This document shows, one piece after another, positions 34,847 to 46,963 of a DNA stretch of 64,000 nt. Position 1 is the first letter of the stretch. Each line of letters opens with the position of its first letter. The position numbers were made by a program, and so were the translations under genes. Origin of the DNA: Sycobia sp. Sy_11. Lineage: Eukaryota; Arthropoda; Insecta; Hymenoptera; Epichrysomallidae. Location: contig JACCIC010000052.1 of the NCBI GenBank assembly GCA_018907035.1, positions 1,996,501 to 2,060,500 on the forward strand, given 5' to 3'. The notes under the pieces are model-generated. The model saw nothing but the letters and a program-made list of their open reading frames with translations. It was not told where the DNA came from and did not search any database.

Positions 34847-35077
34847 ATCAAATATAATTCATATTGTTTTCATAAATATATTTTATACTAATAATAGAGA
34901 TGGTTTGAATAGGTTTTACTGGGTTTCCCTACTCTATGCAACAAATGCTGGACCGTGTGTAATTTCCCAGAACAAACGAGGAAAGAATATAGACTGAAAG
35001 GAAATATCGTATATCTAATATTAAGTTTTATTTTATTATATATAATTATATTTACTCAAGTAATTTTTGAGGAGGCG

Positions 35078-35445
35078 TGTTAGATTATTTTAGCCTTTTA
35101 TAAATAATAAAGCAAAAAATACTTGAAACTAAATATTGGACCGTATCATAAAAGGATGTAAACATATATGTCCACTGGATCTTATTACGATCTGCGTCTT
35201 TGTTGCCCTGCGTGGCACATGATTTATGAGTTTATTGTTTAGATGCCTAATATTTTTCTATAGGTTTTAAGCTTCTCACAAGGGCCTGCAGAGTTTTCTT
35301 TATCGAGTACAGAGGTGAGTCTTGCGTTGTGCTTTCGTTTGAACAGACGTCTTTTCTTTCCTCGTTTGAAATAAAGTTCATGTTAAAAGATTATTTGGTG
35401 TATCTTTATTTTAACATTCCACCTACTAAGTTTAATAAAAATTCA
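35078..35445 (+). repeat. Copia A 3' LTR
   Basis: It runs from TGTTAG to AATAAAAATTCA. The end was set by comparison with element B, whose LTR matches through the same point. Confidence 0.82.
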
Positions 35446-36277
35446 ATATTTATACAAAAATGTGGATTTCTAATCAGCATGTTTAACACTTATTCCATTC
35501 GTTTTAAATTAATTTTGATTAATTTTTGATTATAAAAAACCCCCAATTAATTTACATTATGATATGATTAGCAAATTCATTTGTTTGAACCTTGAAGAAT
35601 AGGTTGAAAACTATTTTTTACCTAATTGGTTCTCAAAGAATCAATCCGAACGTTACGCTCTGATTCGCAGTCTAAGGCCTTAGCCACTAATGTATTATAT
35701 ATTGTTCGTGATATAGCTAAACTTCTTTCTGAATCTTTGGTAACAATAATTGTTAATCCTATAAGCTTCAATGTTATGCTGTCTTTTAACTTTCTCTATC
35801 AATTCGTTTCGAGTATTACAATTCTATCTTTTGAACGAATATATAAACAACTGAATTTTGGAATAATTTTATTAATTACTATTATAAAAATAAAAATTTT
35901 TAAAACATAATACAGATATATATTTAGTCGTTCATTAGAAAGCCACACAAAAAACTTGTGGCACAAAAAATTTAATCACGAAACATGAAGGATTCGTATC
36001 TTTTGTTTTCAACAGAATATATGAAATAAATATTTTAGAATTTACTAATGTTTGTAAAATTTTTCTACTTTTACTATTAGACATACTTTATTTATTGCAC
36101 ATTTTTTATAGAAATTGTATTTCCCGATGCTAAGTGAAAAATAAGAAAAATTATTTTTTTCACTGCGATAACTGGTTTATCTTCAAATTTTATAAGCTCC
36201 GAATAGATATTCTTAATTCTAAATATTCTTACAGAATTTTTTAGAAATTAATGAGCTAGTGTATAACATATATATAT
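35446..36277. other. Spacer between two Copia elements, with tRNA-like stretch
   Basis: No gene is seen. A GC-richer patch at 35636-35697 reads on the minus strand as a tRNA-like piece: TAGTGGCTAAGGCCTTAGACTGCGAATC, then GTTCGGATTGATTC. It has a fair A box but a poor B box, so it may be a SINE or tRNA fossil. Confidence 0.4.
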
Positions 36278-36644
36278 TGAATTTTTATTAAACATAGTAG
36301 GTGGAATGTTAAAATAAAGATACACGAAATAATCTTTTAACATGAACTTTATTTCAAACGAGGAAAGAAAAGACGTCTGTTCAAACGAAAGGACAACGCA
36401 AGACTCACTCCTGTACTCGAAATTGAAAACTCTGCAAGCCTTTATGAGTAACTTAAATCTATAAAAACACATCAGGTATCTAGGCAATAAACTCATAAAT
36501 CATTTGCCGCGCAGGGCAGCAAAGACGCAGATCATAATAAGACCCAGTGGACACATATGTTTACATCCTTTTACGATACTCTCTAATATTCAGTTTCAAG
36601 TATTTTTTGCTTTATTATTTATAGAAGGCTAAAATAATCTAACA
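36278..36644 (-). repeat. Copia B 3' LTR
   Basis: It starts TGTTAGATTATTTTAGCC on the minus strand at 36644 and ends TTCA at 36278. A polypurine tract (TTTTTGAGGGAGCG) lies just outside it. Confidence 0.88.
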
Positions 36645-36873
36645 CGCTCCCTCAAAAATTACTTGAGTAAATACAATAATATATAATAAAATAAAACTCA
36701 ATATTAAATATACGATAGTTCCTTTCAGTCTTTTTCTTTCCTCGTTTGTTCTGGGAAATTACACAAGGTCCAACATTTGTTGCAAGGAATAGGGAAACCC
36801 AGCTAAACCTATTCAAACCGTCTCTATTACTAATATAAAATATATTTATGAAAACAATATCAATTATATTTTA

Positions 36874-38816
36874 TTATTCCTCCATGCTCATTCCTTTTCT
36901 GAGTTCAAGGAATTTCACAGTTGGCAATGGCTTTGTTAGTGCATCAGCAATCTGCTCCCTTGTGGAAATATGTTTCAATATTATTACATTTTTCTCTATT
37001 GGCTCTCTCGAGACATGATATTTAATATCTATATGTTTTGATCGCTTATGATTACTTGGGTTATTCCTTATACTTATACAACCGTTATTATCTTCATAAA
37101 TTACAATCGGTTTCATGATTTGAATTTCTATACTATTTATTAAAGACTTTAGCCATAATGCTTCTTTAACACCTTCAAATAAAGCCATATATTCTGCCTC
37201 TGTTGAAGAAGCTGCTACAGATGCTTGTCTTTTAGTATTCCAGCAAATCGTGCATTTTTCAAATAACTTAAAGAAGTAGCCTGTAGTACTTTTTCTATCA
37301 GTACCTTCATGACCACCCTAATAAGATTTAAGATAACCGCTTAAAATATTTTCATTGTTGGATTTTGTATAAGTTAATTTTAAATTCATCGAACCATTCA
37401 AATATCTTAAAACTCTTTCTAGGCATTTACATAGTTCTATATTATTTCTATTTGAATATCTACTTAGAAAATCTTTTGCTGTACTCAAATCTGGACGCGT
37501 ACAAATCATTAAATACATTAAGCACCCGATAAGATTTTGAAAAGGCCGCCGTATTTGTTATCTGAATTTAAATCAATAGAATTTATATTATTTTCGAGTG
37601 TTGTGCTTACAGCATTACAATCACTCATATTAAATTTATTTAAAATCGTTTTTATATATGAACTATAATTAAGAATAAGTACATAATTATTTCATTATTT
37701 CATAATTCCATTATTTCATAATTTCATTATTTCATAATTTCATTAGTTCATAATTTCGTTATTTCATAACTTCGTTACTTCATAATTTCGTTACTTCATA
37801 ATTTCGTTACTTCATAATTTCCTTACTTCATAATTTCATAATTTCATTATTCCATTATTTTATAATTTCATAATTTTATAATTTCATTATTTCATTATTT
37901 CATAATTTTATAATTTCATTATTTCATTATTTCATTATTTGATAATTTAATTATTTCATTATTTCATTATATACATCATAATTACATCTTATTATAATTT
38001 TTTATTCCATGAAATAGTTTAATTTCTTTTAATTCATAAAATAATTTTTAAAATTATTCATTACTTCATAATTTCATTACTTCATAATTTCATTACTTCA
38101 TAATTTCATTATTTCATAGTTCCATTAATTCATAATTTCATTATTCCATTATTTTATAATTTCATAATTTTATAATTTCATTATTTCATAATTTTATAAT
38201 TTCATTATTTCATTATTTCATTATTTGATAATTTAATTATTTCATTATATACATCATAATTACATCTTATTATAATTTTTTATTCCATGAAATAGTTTAA
38301 TTTCTTTTAATTCATTAAATAATTTTTAAAATTATTCATTACTTCATAATTTCATTACTTCATAATTTCATTACTTCATAATTTCATTATTTCATAATTT
38401 CATTAATTCATAATTTCATTATTCCATTATTTTATAATTTCATAATTTTATAATTTCATTATTTCATAATTTCATAATTTTATAATTCCATTATTTCATT
38501 ATTTCATTATTTCATAATTTAATTATTTAATTATTTCATTATATACATCATAATTACATCTTATTATAATTTTTTATTCCATGAAATAGTTTAATTTCTT
38601 TTAATTCATTAAATAATTTTTAAAATTATTCATTGTGTGAATATCGGTTGTAATGATTACTAAATATGTACGTAGAGTATAACATATATATTCTTAGATA
38701 TTTCTCCTTTATTTAAATATATATATATGCAACGATCGATTAATGAATTTTTAAAACCATTTGCTATTAATGTTTTATCAAAAGTTTTAAACCAACATCT
38801 TACTGCTCGTTTCAAT

Positions 38817-38871
<55 letters not shown>

Positions 38872-39340
38872 GCTTTATTTAATTTACAAACTTGATTTGT
38901 TGTGTATTTAATTCCTTCAGAATTTTCATGTAAATTTATTTCTGCAATGAACCATTTAAAAATGCAGTTTTTACATTCATATGGTGAATAAGCAAATTAT
39001 ATTGCTTTGCAAACGATATAATTAATCTAAAGATTGTAATTCTTGCTACTGAAACAAAAGTCTCATTATTATCAATTAAATGTTTTTGATTAAAACTACG
39101 AACAACAAGACGCGCTTTATATTTTAATGGATTTTCATGTTCATGATTTTTAATAGCGAATACCCATTTGCAATCTATAATATTTTTGTTTTGTGGCTTT
39201 GATACTAGTATCCAAGTTTTATTAAAATAATATGAATTTAATTCATCTTTAATTGCTTGTTCCCATTTTTCATTATGGATATTATTTTCAATATCATTGA
39301 AATTATTGGGAATTTCACAATTTACTGATTGTGCACACAA
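36874..39340 (-). pseudogene. Copia pol remnant (RT and RNase H)
   Basis: RT start at 39340-38936: NEKWEQAIKDELNSY, KTWILVSKP, CKWVFAIKN, KYKARLVVRSFNQ and HHMNVKTAFLNGSLQ. The middle is distorted by microsatellite growth. RNase H pieces follow: MYLMICTRPDLSTAKDFLSR (37518-37318), and then MALFEGVKEALWLKSLI, VIYEDNNGCISI, HIDIKYHVSRE and EQIADALTKPLPTVKF (37188-36874). These are standard Copia pol motifs in the expected order. The segments are in different frames, with stops between them. Confidence 0.9.
37680..38635. repeat. TTTCATAA/TTTCATTA minisatellite with higher-order triplication
   Basis: Short TTTCATTA/TTTCATAA units fill about 950 bases. A longer segment of unique Copia pol sequence (TATTCCATGAAATAGTTTAA through AAAATTATTCATT) recurs at about 37998-38065, 38280-38340 and 38574-38633. 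The array thus grew as blocks of about 285-295 bases. Element A has only a few units at the same point (34055-34080). Confidence 0.88.
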
Positions 39341-39555
39341 AACGTAATTTATTTCTTCATAAGAAATTCTTGGTCTATTTTTTGACTCTATTACTCCTTC
39401 TTAGATTTGTAATTATTTTCTTTGTATTATATTTATCATTTTAAAATTCTGACTGATTGCAATGATCTATTTCTATTATAGATTTATTAGACTTCAAAAA
39501 CAACGCAAAACTAATTGCAGTACTCGAAATTGAAAACTCTGCAAGCCTTTGAAAT

Positions 39556-39735
39556 ATACGTATGAAAGGGGGCTATTCATACAATTTTCATTGTGGATAC
39601 GTTCCTGAAATGTCGGTAGTGCAGAACATTCATTTTAGTTCTCTAACTTGACGCAAAATTTTTCTCTATGAGGCGCGCCGATCGATTCGGACTTCCGGCA
39701 ATCGTGAGGAGCACTCTTAAAATAGTAAATTAACA
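39556..39735 (+). promoter_or_regulatory. SURF1 upstream region
   Basis: The only sequence between the Copia B remnant and the SURF1 ATG. The part at 39660-39710 is GC-richer and contains ACTTCCGG, an ETS-type site common in promoters of mitochondrial genes. There is no TATA box. The transcription start is probably here (inference). Confidence 0.5.
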
Positions 39736-41139
39736 ATGAATTCATTAGTAGGCAATTTATGTTCTCAGTTATTAAAATATCCTAATATAAAACAGTTTTT
39801 TAATCAATCAGATAATCACGTAACATATTTATATAATTTTCAACGCGTAAAATTAAGTACTCGCGCAATTTTAACAAGACCAAAAGAATTGAATGAAAAA
39901 AGAGAACGAATAAAGTTTAATCAAGAAAGTATTGAGGAATCTAGAGAAAAAATTACTTTATATGGATACTTTTTAATAGTAGAAATATTTTAAGTTAGCC
40001 ATTATATGAGACTAATAGTATTACAGTTTCTTATACAGTTTCTTATTACAGTCAATACCTGTTATAACTTTTGGACTTGGTTCATGGCAAATGAAAAGAA
40101 GAAAATGGAAATTAGAATTAATAAAAAGTCTTGAAGAAAGATTATCAAGAAATCCAATTGAGATGCCAGAAAAGTAAATTTTAACACGCTGAAACTTAAT
40201 TTATTATTACTTAAGTTACACTTTTAAATTTACATAAACTATTACATTAATATACTTTAAATGTTCAAATCATGTACAATAAAATTAATTGAAATGTAGT
40301 GGTTTACTAAAAATAGTAATATTGTAAAATTGGTTAATGAATTTTAACTTAAATTTCAAATTATATTTAATTTAGTTTAGATGATTTGTCTGAATTAGAA
40401 TATTGCCCAATTAAGGTGAGAGGTGAATTTTTATATAACAATGAGTTTATTATTGGACCAAAAAGTTTAATTGTTAATGGACAAGGAGCAAATGAAGGAA
40501 AAGGAGGTTTAATATCTGGTAGTGCATTAAATAAAGGATATAATGTTATAACGCCATTTAAATTACAAGATAGAGAGTAAAGTTTATTTGGATAAATTTT
40601 GATTTAGTATTTTCAAAAAATATAGTATATTATTAAATTCAAATTTTCATATTTTTCAGTACTATAGTCCTCATAAATAGAGGATGGTTGCCACAACAAT
40701 ATAAGAATATTGAAAAAAGAAAAAAATATCAGAAAAAAGGAGTACTTGAAGTGATTGGTATTAACAGACTGAATGAAGTACGACCTCAGTTTGTACTAAA
40801 AAATAATCCTAAAACTAATTTATGGCTTTATCGGTAAGCCTTTATCATGTATACACAATTATATTATATATTATTAAATTATTATTTATTATTAAAAAAT
40901 CAATATTTTTTTAAAGTGACATCTTTGAAATGGCAGCTTATGCTAATACTGATCCAGTTTTCTTAGATATGATTAAATCAGATGCAACTGAATTCACTTC
41001 AGACATGCCAGTTCCAGGTCAAACTAGAGTAAATTTAAGAAATGAACATTTAAGTTATATATTAACATGGTATTCATTATCAATACTCACAGGATTATAT
41101 TGTTACAGAATGTTTATATTAAATAGACCTATTTTTTAA
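39736..41139 (+). CDS. SURF1: SURF1, cytochrome c oxidase assembly factor
   Basis: SURF1 is a mitochondrial inner-membrane protein needed to assemble complex IV. Five exons keep one frame of 320 codons: 39736-39978, 40052-40173, 40376-40576, 40660-40833 and 40917-41139 (stop TAA). Family motifs in order are the first membrane helix with PVITFGLGSWQMKRRKWK, then DDLSELEYCPIKVRGEF, IIGPKSLI, GYNVITPFKL, TIVLINRGWLP, PKTNLWLYRDI and, before the second helix, PGQTRVNLRNEHLSYILTWY. The N-terminus, about 75 residues rich in basic and hydroxyl residues, should act as a mitochondrial presequence. The length fits the family (about 300). The start is the first in-frame ATG. It converges with TRAPPC2, with 197 bases between the stop codons. 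Confidence 0.95.
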
Positions 41140-41336
41140 TTACTAAAAATTAAAAAAAGTTAAATTATTTGTATAGTAGCTTTTTATGATCGTTTTTGAA
41201 TCAAGAAGTTACTATAATATTAAATTTAATATAACAATTTATATTTACAATATTAATATTTAACCTATTAATAAAATATTAAAAATATAACAATGTTTTT
41301 TGTTGTTGAAATACATTACATTTTAAATCAACTTCA

Positions 41337-41985
41337 TCATGAAGTTAAGTATTTTCTGCCATAGAAGTGTGCTTTCTTTTCAAAACCAACAGATTTGATA
41401 GGAGTATTTAATTTGTAAAATGCATTCATTGAATACTAAAACAATAAGATTTACAGAAAATTAAATTAATTATAAAAAGTATACATTTTATATGGTTAAC
41501 TCTTATAGAAATTTAAATTGTTACCTTGATGTAAGTTTCATACATTTCGTTAAAAAAATTTTTAATTCCATCGTCATTTTTACAATCATGTACCATTATG
41601 AAACGTATGTGAGTTGCAGTAACAAAAGCACTGACGAACCATTGATTAAATTTATCTATCACTTTAAGATACATATTAGTTGTTTTCCATACATGTTCAT
41701 CCACTAGATCAAGTGCAGCATGAGCTACAAACTGACTTAAGTGTGAATGGTCTTCTTTCTGAAAAGAAAGTTTTTATCTCTAGATCATCAAAACTGTATT
41801 TTTTTTTAATAAAGCTCTGATAATGAACATTATTATGAATAGGTTTAACAATTTTTTTAAGTATCTTTATTTAAGTTTAAATAATGTATAAATACCTTTG
41901 CCTCTTTATTTGAATTACTGAATTCAATTTCAAATAATGGATTATCTGCATGTCCAACAATTGCAAAATAGTAACTTGATGTCAT
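41337..41985 (-). CDS. TRAPPC2: TRAPPC2 (sedlin), TRAPP complex subunit 2
   Basis: TRAPPC2 is a small core subunit of the TRAPP complexes that activate Rab GTPases in ER-Golgi traffic. Three exons on the minus strand (41896-41985, 41525-41758 and 41337-41435) give exactly 140 residues, the usual length. The longin-type fold is visible in [64 protein letters not shown] and [16 protein letters not shown]. It ends in the conserved [10 protein letters not shown] and GRKYLTS. All introns are phase 0 with GT-AG borders. The start ATG at 41985 aligns with the family start. Confidence 0.96.
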
Positions 41986-42069
41986 ACTTCTATTTTATTT
42001 TATTTATATGACAAATACTAAGAAATGCATTAGTCGCATCTATCCTATTTTTAATAAATGTTAAATGGT

Positions 42070-42330
42070 GTCATTATGGAGGGTAGAGACAGAGATAATA
42101 AGGGGAGATCGCCGACGCTTATGGGCCAGACTGCAGTAAAAATTTTCGACTGAAAACGAGGGCCTCTGGCGGCCAAAGCGAGGTACTGGTCGTTTCGTGC
42201 GATATTCCAGATGTTATTTTTTGAGCTCGTGCGATGGTGCGATCGAAGGGGGAGACGACTGTCTTCGGCGCGTGCAGAGGAAAAGCTTGTCGAGACAATA
42301 GGCTGGCACCGGGGGTGCAATAAAAGATGA
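42070..42330 (-). repeat. Dispersed repeat family R1, copy b (inverted)
   Basis: It is the reverse complement of the family seen at 29895-30110 and 50915-51125: AATAAGGGGAGATCGCCGACG, GCGATATTCCAGATG, TTTTTGAGCTCGTGCGATGG. It lies about 85 bases upstream of the TRAPPC2 start, close to where its promoter should be. Its first bases match the repeat at 14030. Confidence 0.75.
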
Positions 42331-42370
42331 GTAGCTTATACTGACCAAAAAGAAATTTTATTGCTACATG

Positions 42371-42423
<53 letters not shown>

Positions 42424-43191
42424 GCAGCAGCTAGCAAGCAGCTGGAAGTTTTGAAACCTACGGCAACTTTAAAGAAAATTGGCAAACATTAAAGCTGAGA
42501 AAATCTCTTATAGCAAAGAGCTACCAAATTTTTCAAGTAGTCGACTAACGCGATTTTTATTAAAATTTTTATATATACGTTTTTTAGGATTCTGATCATA
42601 TATATGGTAGTAAAAATTGGTGATAATTTCAATGTTATAATAAATCACATTAATACGATTTTTTAAAGAATATTATTTACATGGTGCTACACACTGAAAA
42701 CAATTACAAATGCAAATGAGTCGATTTCATAAAAGTATATTTATTGCAATCCAACAAACATTCATTCAAATTCTATTGAAACAAAAATATACAGCTTTAA
42801 TAGGAACAAATATTCTACAATTTTGAAATAACCGTGTATTTGAAATGAATAGTTGAGTTTATTTAAAGAGCAAAAAATATTTGTTAAGTTACAAATATTT
42901 TTAAATGATTAGAATTTCTAATATACCATACTTGCCTTATTCTATACTTTTGTATAAAATAAATTTAAAGTATGTTTTAGTTGTGTAAGTAATTTTTAAA
43001 ATTAAGATTTTTAGTGCTGAAGGGTACATGTAACTGCCTTATTAAACAGTTAACCACTCTCTATTTATTAAGATTAAGTCCTAATAATAACCTTAATTAA
43101 CATTCTGATCGGGATGCCTAAAGCTTGAACGGCAGATTGTGTGCGTTGAACATTCACTACCATTGCGTTTCGTATAATACAAATATATTAC

Positions 43192-43248
<57 letters not shown>

Positions 43249-43860
43249 CAATATAAAGGATGGAAAAATATGTAAATATAGTTAGTATTTATTGTAATAT
43301 AATATATAGTGTACGTTTACATCATTGAAGATTACGAAAATGACGATCTAATAAGTTAAAATACTACAGTTGAATGTTATATTTTGTTTAAATTCTCAGT
43401 TCTCATATATCAAAAAAATATTTACTGTATTTAACTAAATATTTAGTATTTTAAATGTATAAATTACTTATTTTGAATAAATGGTTAATTAATGGTATAC
43501 GAATCAACCCTTTATCTAAATCTATAAAATTTTTTTTCAGTATAGACTTATTTCTATGACGTACGTTTTACTTGGAACTAAAAAAATGTATATTTGATTT
43601 AATTTTATAATGTTTCTGTATTGAACTAAAATAATTAAGTTGCAACAAAATATATGTACGCTTTACAAAAATTAACTTAACATTGAGACAATATTCATGA
43701 CCACTGTCAGCAATTGATTTATGTTGATGAATGCAATAGATTTCGAAAAAGCTGCTAATTATAGACTGTAAACTTTTCCAAAAATTATTTGATTGCTTTT
43801 TATATTCTTGGAGTATCGTCAGAATTCTATATAATCATATGTGACACATAACTACCTTGT
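42331..43860. other. AT-rich DNA with (TA)n tracts, no gene seen
   Basis: TA runs occur at about 42369-42418 and 43197-43246. The rest shows no coding or RNA signal. Confidence 0.6.
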
Positions 43861-43867
43861 ATGGAGA

Positions 43868-43868
<1 letters not shown>

Positions 43869-43908
<40 letters not shown>

Positions 43909-43912
43909 GTGA
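43869..43912. repeat. (GA)n microsatellite
   Basis: A short GA run ending in GTGAGTGAGA. A GC-richer block of unknown nature follows to about 44240; its two overlapping ORFs (43970-44191 and 44005-44244) show no family motif. Confidence 0.9.
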
Positions 43913-45049
43913 GAATGGGAATGTGAGAGCGAGAGGGGGAGGGAAGAAAAAAAATCCAAGGGGATTAACATGAATTACTCGATGTTGGTGGGTGTTGCCA
44001 TATCGTGTACCTGCATGTACCCGCGAGTGTCCTCTATACTGTTTCGTTTCTTTCTCTCACCTGCTCTCACTGTTTATTACCTGTCCATCTGCACGCACGT
44101 TGTACGAGGCCTAGCAGGCAGTTTACCGATATACATGCAACAAATGTTGACATCATTTTGTTATTTATTTTTTTTGTTAAATTTGCAGTAAAAAATATCC
44201 TATCATTTAATCGTGACCGTATAGAATACGTATTCAAAACTTGAAGGCGATCGAAATATTAAATTACATTCAGGAAAAACATGATTTTCGTAAACCAAGA
44301 GCATAGATTTGCTTCAGAACAAAAATACAGTCAAGTAAATATTTATTTAATTATAATGTTCTAATTACTTAAATTTAGCTCATCATAATCTAAAAATAAG
44401 CATTTTCATTTTCTAGAAAACGTTTCTTTCAAACAAGCTGATCAAAATTCAAATGGAAAACCTGAATTTCTTAAATTTAGTAATCATATACCTGAACACA
44501 ATACTTTTGATTCTCTAAAAAAGGCTTTACAGAATCAAACTAATATTTTCTAGAAATTAGTATTTAATTGTTTTTATACAGTATATATAGAACAGAGTTA
44601 CACAATACATACATAAATAAATATGTTCTTAATTTAAGAAAACAAAATTTTGAATCAGAAGGTTATTATATTAATACAAAAAAGTAATGCATTGAATTCA
44701 GAAAATCTAATAGCTAGAATTGCAAATAATCTAAATACTTAAATTATAGATTGATTAAATCTGTGGTCAAAGATTTTTCTGATACTATCAAAATAACAAT
44801 ATTATCGAATTAATTAAATAAAAATTTTCTTAGTTTAAGAAATAGATTTTTCGAAATAATTCATTAAAATTATGTACTGCTAAAATTCTAATATAAAGTA
44901 AATATTACTTGATTCAAGAAATTTATGCGATTTTCTGTACTAAGTAAATATTTTCTTTAACCAAGTAGTCGCATAAACTTTAACCAAGTAAGTAGTTACT
45001 AAAATGAAGCTTATATTTTCTCAATAGCAGAACACAAATATTGGAAATT

Positions 45050-45790
45050 AAATTAATATTTTCTTATCTAAAGAAAATATTATCTCGAACCAATGATTTC
45101 AAATTTAAAATCAGGAAAATAAATTCTTTGATTAATTAAATATCCCCTAGATTTTTCTCAAGATTTTCTAGAAAATGGGTGAAAATATTTTCTTGAACCA
45201 ATAACTGAAAATTTTGGAATCAAAAAATTTAGATAATTGATTCAAGCCGACAAAATTAAGTGAATATATACTTGGATTAAGAATTTCAATACTTCACTCA
45301 AGAAATTTAAAATAAAATGAAAAACTCGATTCTTATCTTTAAAACAATAATTACTTGAAATACGTTTTTATTTTCAAAAACATGAAAATTCAAGTATGTT
45401 AAATGTTTAAAAGTAGTTCATTGATTCAAAGCATTATTTTCTTGACTTTAAAAATTAAAAGTTTAAACTAAGCGAATAATTTCTTAAATTCTTTTACAAT
45501 TTATACGTTAACTTACTTTTATTACATTTATTTCAAAGCTTCGACCTAACCGGGATTCTATCCGCAGACCTTTGGATTCACAAGCTAACATCTTATTAAT
45601 TACGCTATCGCAGTACGCTGTGGGCAATTATAAAAATTTTATATATCAATTTTAGATTTCTTATAGTTATACATTATGAAATTCATTTATGGATTCCAAT
45701 GAATAGTATATGCATTTATATATAATACATGCTTATATTATAACAATTTATATATCGTTTTGGTTTTAGTATTATTGATTTCCCACATCT
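45050..45790 (-). repeat. Left arm of large inverted repeat
   Basis: It is a reverse-complement match of 48940-49740 over about 0.75 kb at moderate divergence, with small gaps. It includes a tRNA-like stretch at 45545-45615 (minus strand). Confidence 0.8.
45545..45615 (-). other. tRNA-like head within inverted-repeat arm
   Basis: Read on the minus strand: GCGATAGCGTAATTAATAAG, ATGTTAGCTTGTGAATCC, AAAGGTCTGCGGATAGAATC, CCGG. It has a D-arm-like, an anticodon-arm-like and a T-arm-like part, so it resembles a degenerate tRNA. The matching copy is at 49085-49152. It is probably a tRNA-derived SINE head rather than a functional tRNA. Confidence 0.5.
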
Positions 45791-46963
45791 AGATAATATT
45801 TTCTTAAATGTATTTTTCTTAGGTATATGAAGCTGAAAAATAATTCTTTTTTGTATTACTCTATAGCACTGAAAAAATATTTGCTAAGATCAAATGTGGA
45901 CCGATGACGAGCAATGCAACAATAAGACTAAAACAAAAGATCGCTTGTGAAGTGTTTAGTATAGCGTAACGTATAGCGTTTTAAAAATTTAGCGTATTAA
46001 CGTATAGCGTGCTTAAAAACTTTGAAATATTTCTTAAAAATAAACCATGATTTTAAAATTTCTTGATATTATAGATATATTATATTATATTATATTATAT
46101 TATATTATATTAAACAAATCTAGATAATCTAGATAACATTTTCTTAAATGTAATTTTCTTAGGTATATGAAGCTGAAAAATAATTATTTGTTGTATTACT
46201 ATATATCACTGAAAAAATATCTGCCAATATCAAGTAAATATTTATGTGCCTTGTAGCGCATAAAGAATTATTTCTTAAATTAAAATTAAAACAAACATTT
46301 TCTTAGATTGCGAAAGAAGTTGCTTAAAATAGGAAAACCAGAATCTAAAAAATTCCTTCATCAAGAACTTATTCGCTTGAATTAAAACGATATAAGCTAG
46401 ATATTTTACAACATCTGTTCAACTAAACTGAATGAGTTATGGATTTCTCGAAATTAGCTAAAATGTAAGCAATTACTTACCTAGATTACCTCATATTTTT
46501 TCTCATTGCCGAATTTCACACAAAAAATTATTTTTTTAAGTCTAGAGATTATTTATCACCCTCAAAAACAAATTTCCTATTTTTTAGCTCATATAGTAAA
46601 ATATCAATCTTACATCATTTGAATTCTCGCGAACAAGTTCTTGATGAAGGAACTTTTTAAATGCTGGTTTTCTTATTTGAAGCAACTTATTTCACAATCT
46701 AAAAAATATTTATTTAATATCCAGTCACAAAAATTTATTGACTACATTTTAATCCATATTTACTAATATTTATCTAGTATTTTTTTTAGTTCAACGATTA
46801 ATTGGATAAATAACTACTTTCAAGATCTTAATTTCTTACATTGAGATATTGGTTTCATAAATTAAGAAAATGATAACCTTGCTTTTATTACTGTAAAAAA
46901 CAAATTTACTACTCTTCACTTTATAATGGCAAATATTAAATATAATATAAAAGATCAAATATA

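Larger units (their letters stand above)
33177..35445 (+). mobile_element. Copia element A, internally deleted
   Basis: The LTRs begin TGTTAGATTATTTTAGCC. The 3' LTR spans 35078-35445. The 5' LTR starts at 33177 and is cut at about 33528. Right after it the sequence enters reverse transcriptase (FAIKNDEHENPSKYKARLV), so gag, protease and integrase are gone. RT and RNase H remnants follow on the plus strand to about 34846, with many stops. A polypurine tract (TTTTTGAGGAGGCG) precedes the 3' LTR. It is oriented opposite to element B. Confidence 0.88.
36278..39555 (-). mobile_element. Copia element B
   Basis: Its 3' LTR is at 36278-36644, inverted relative to element A and close to it in sequence. 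RNase H, then RT, follow to the right on the minus strand. Only about 60 bases of the 5' LTR survive (39497-39555), so gag, protease and integrase are missing and the left part of the element is lost. A run of TTTCATAA-type repeats (37680-38635) and a (TA)n tract (38817-38868) inflate the pol region. The element stops about 180 bases before the SURF1 start codon. Confidence 0.88.

Noticed and set aside
37680..38635. CRISPR-like array
   Set aside because: The short regular words are a microsatellite (TTTCATAA/TTTCATTA) without unique spacers, in a eukaryotic genome.
45545..45615. Functional tRNA gene
   Set aside because: The arms cannot all be paired, the acceptor stem is not convincing, and the sequence is repeated within a degenerate inverted repeat.
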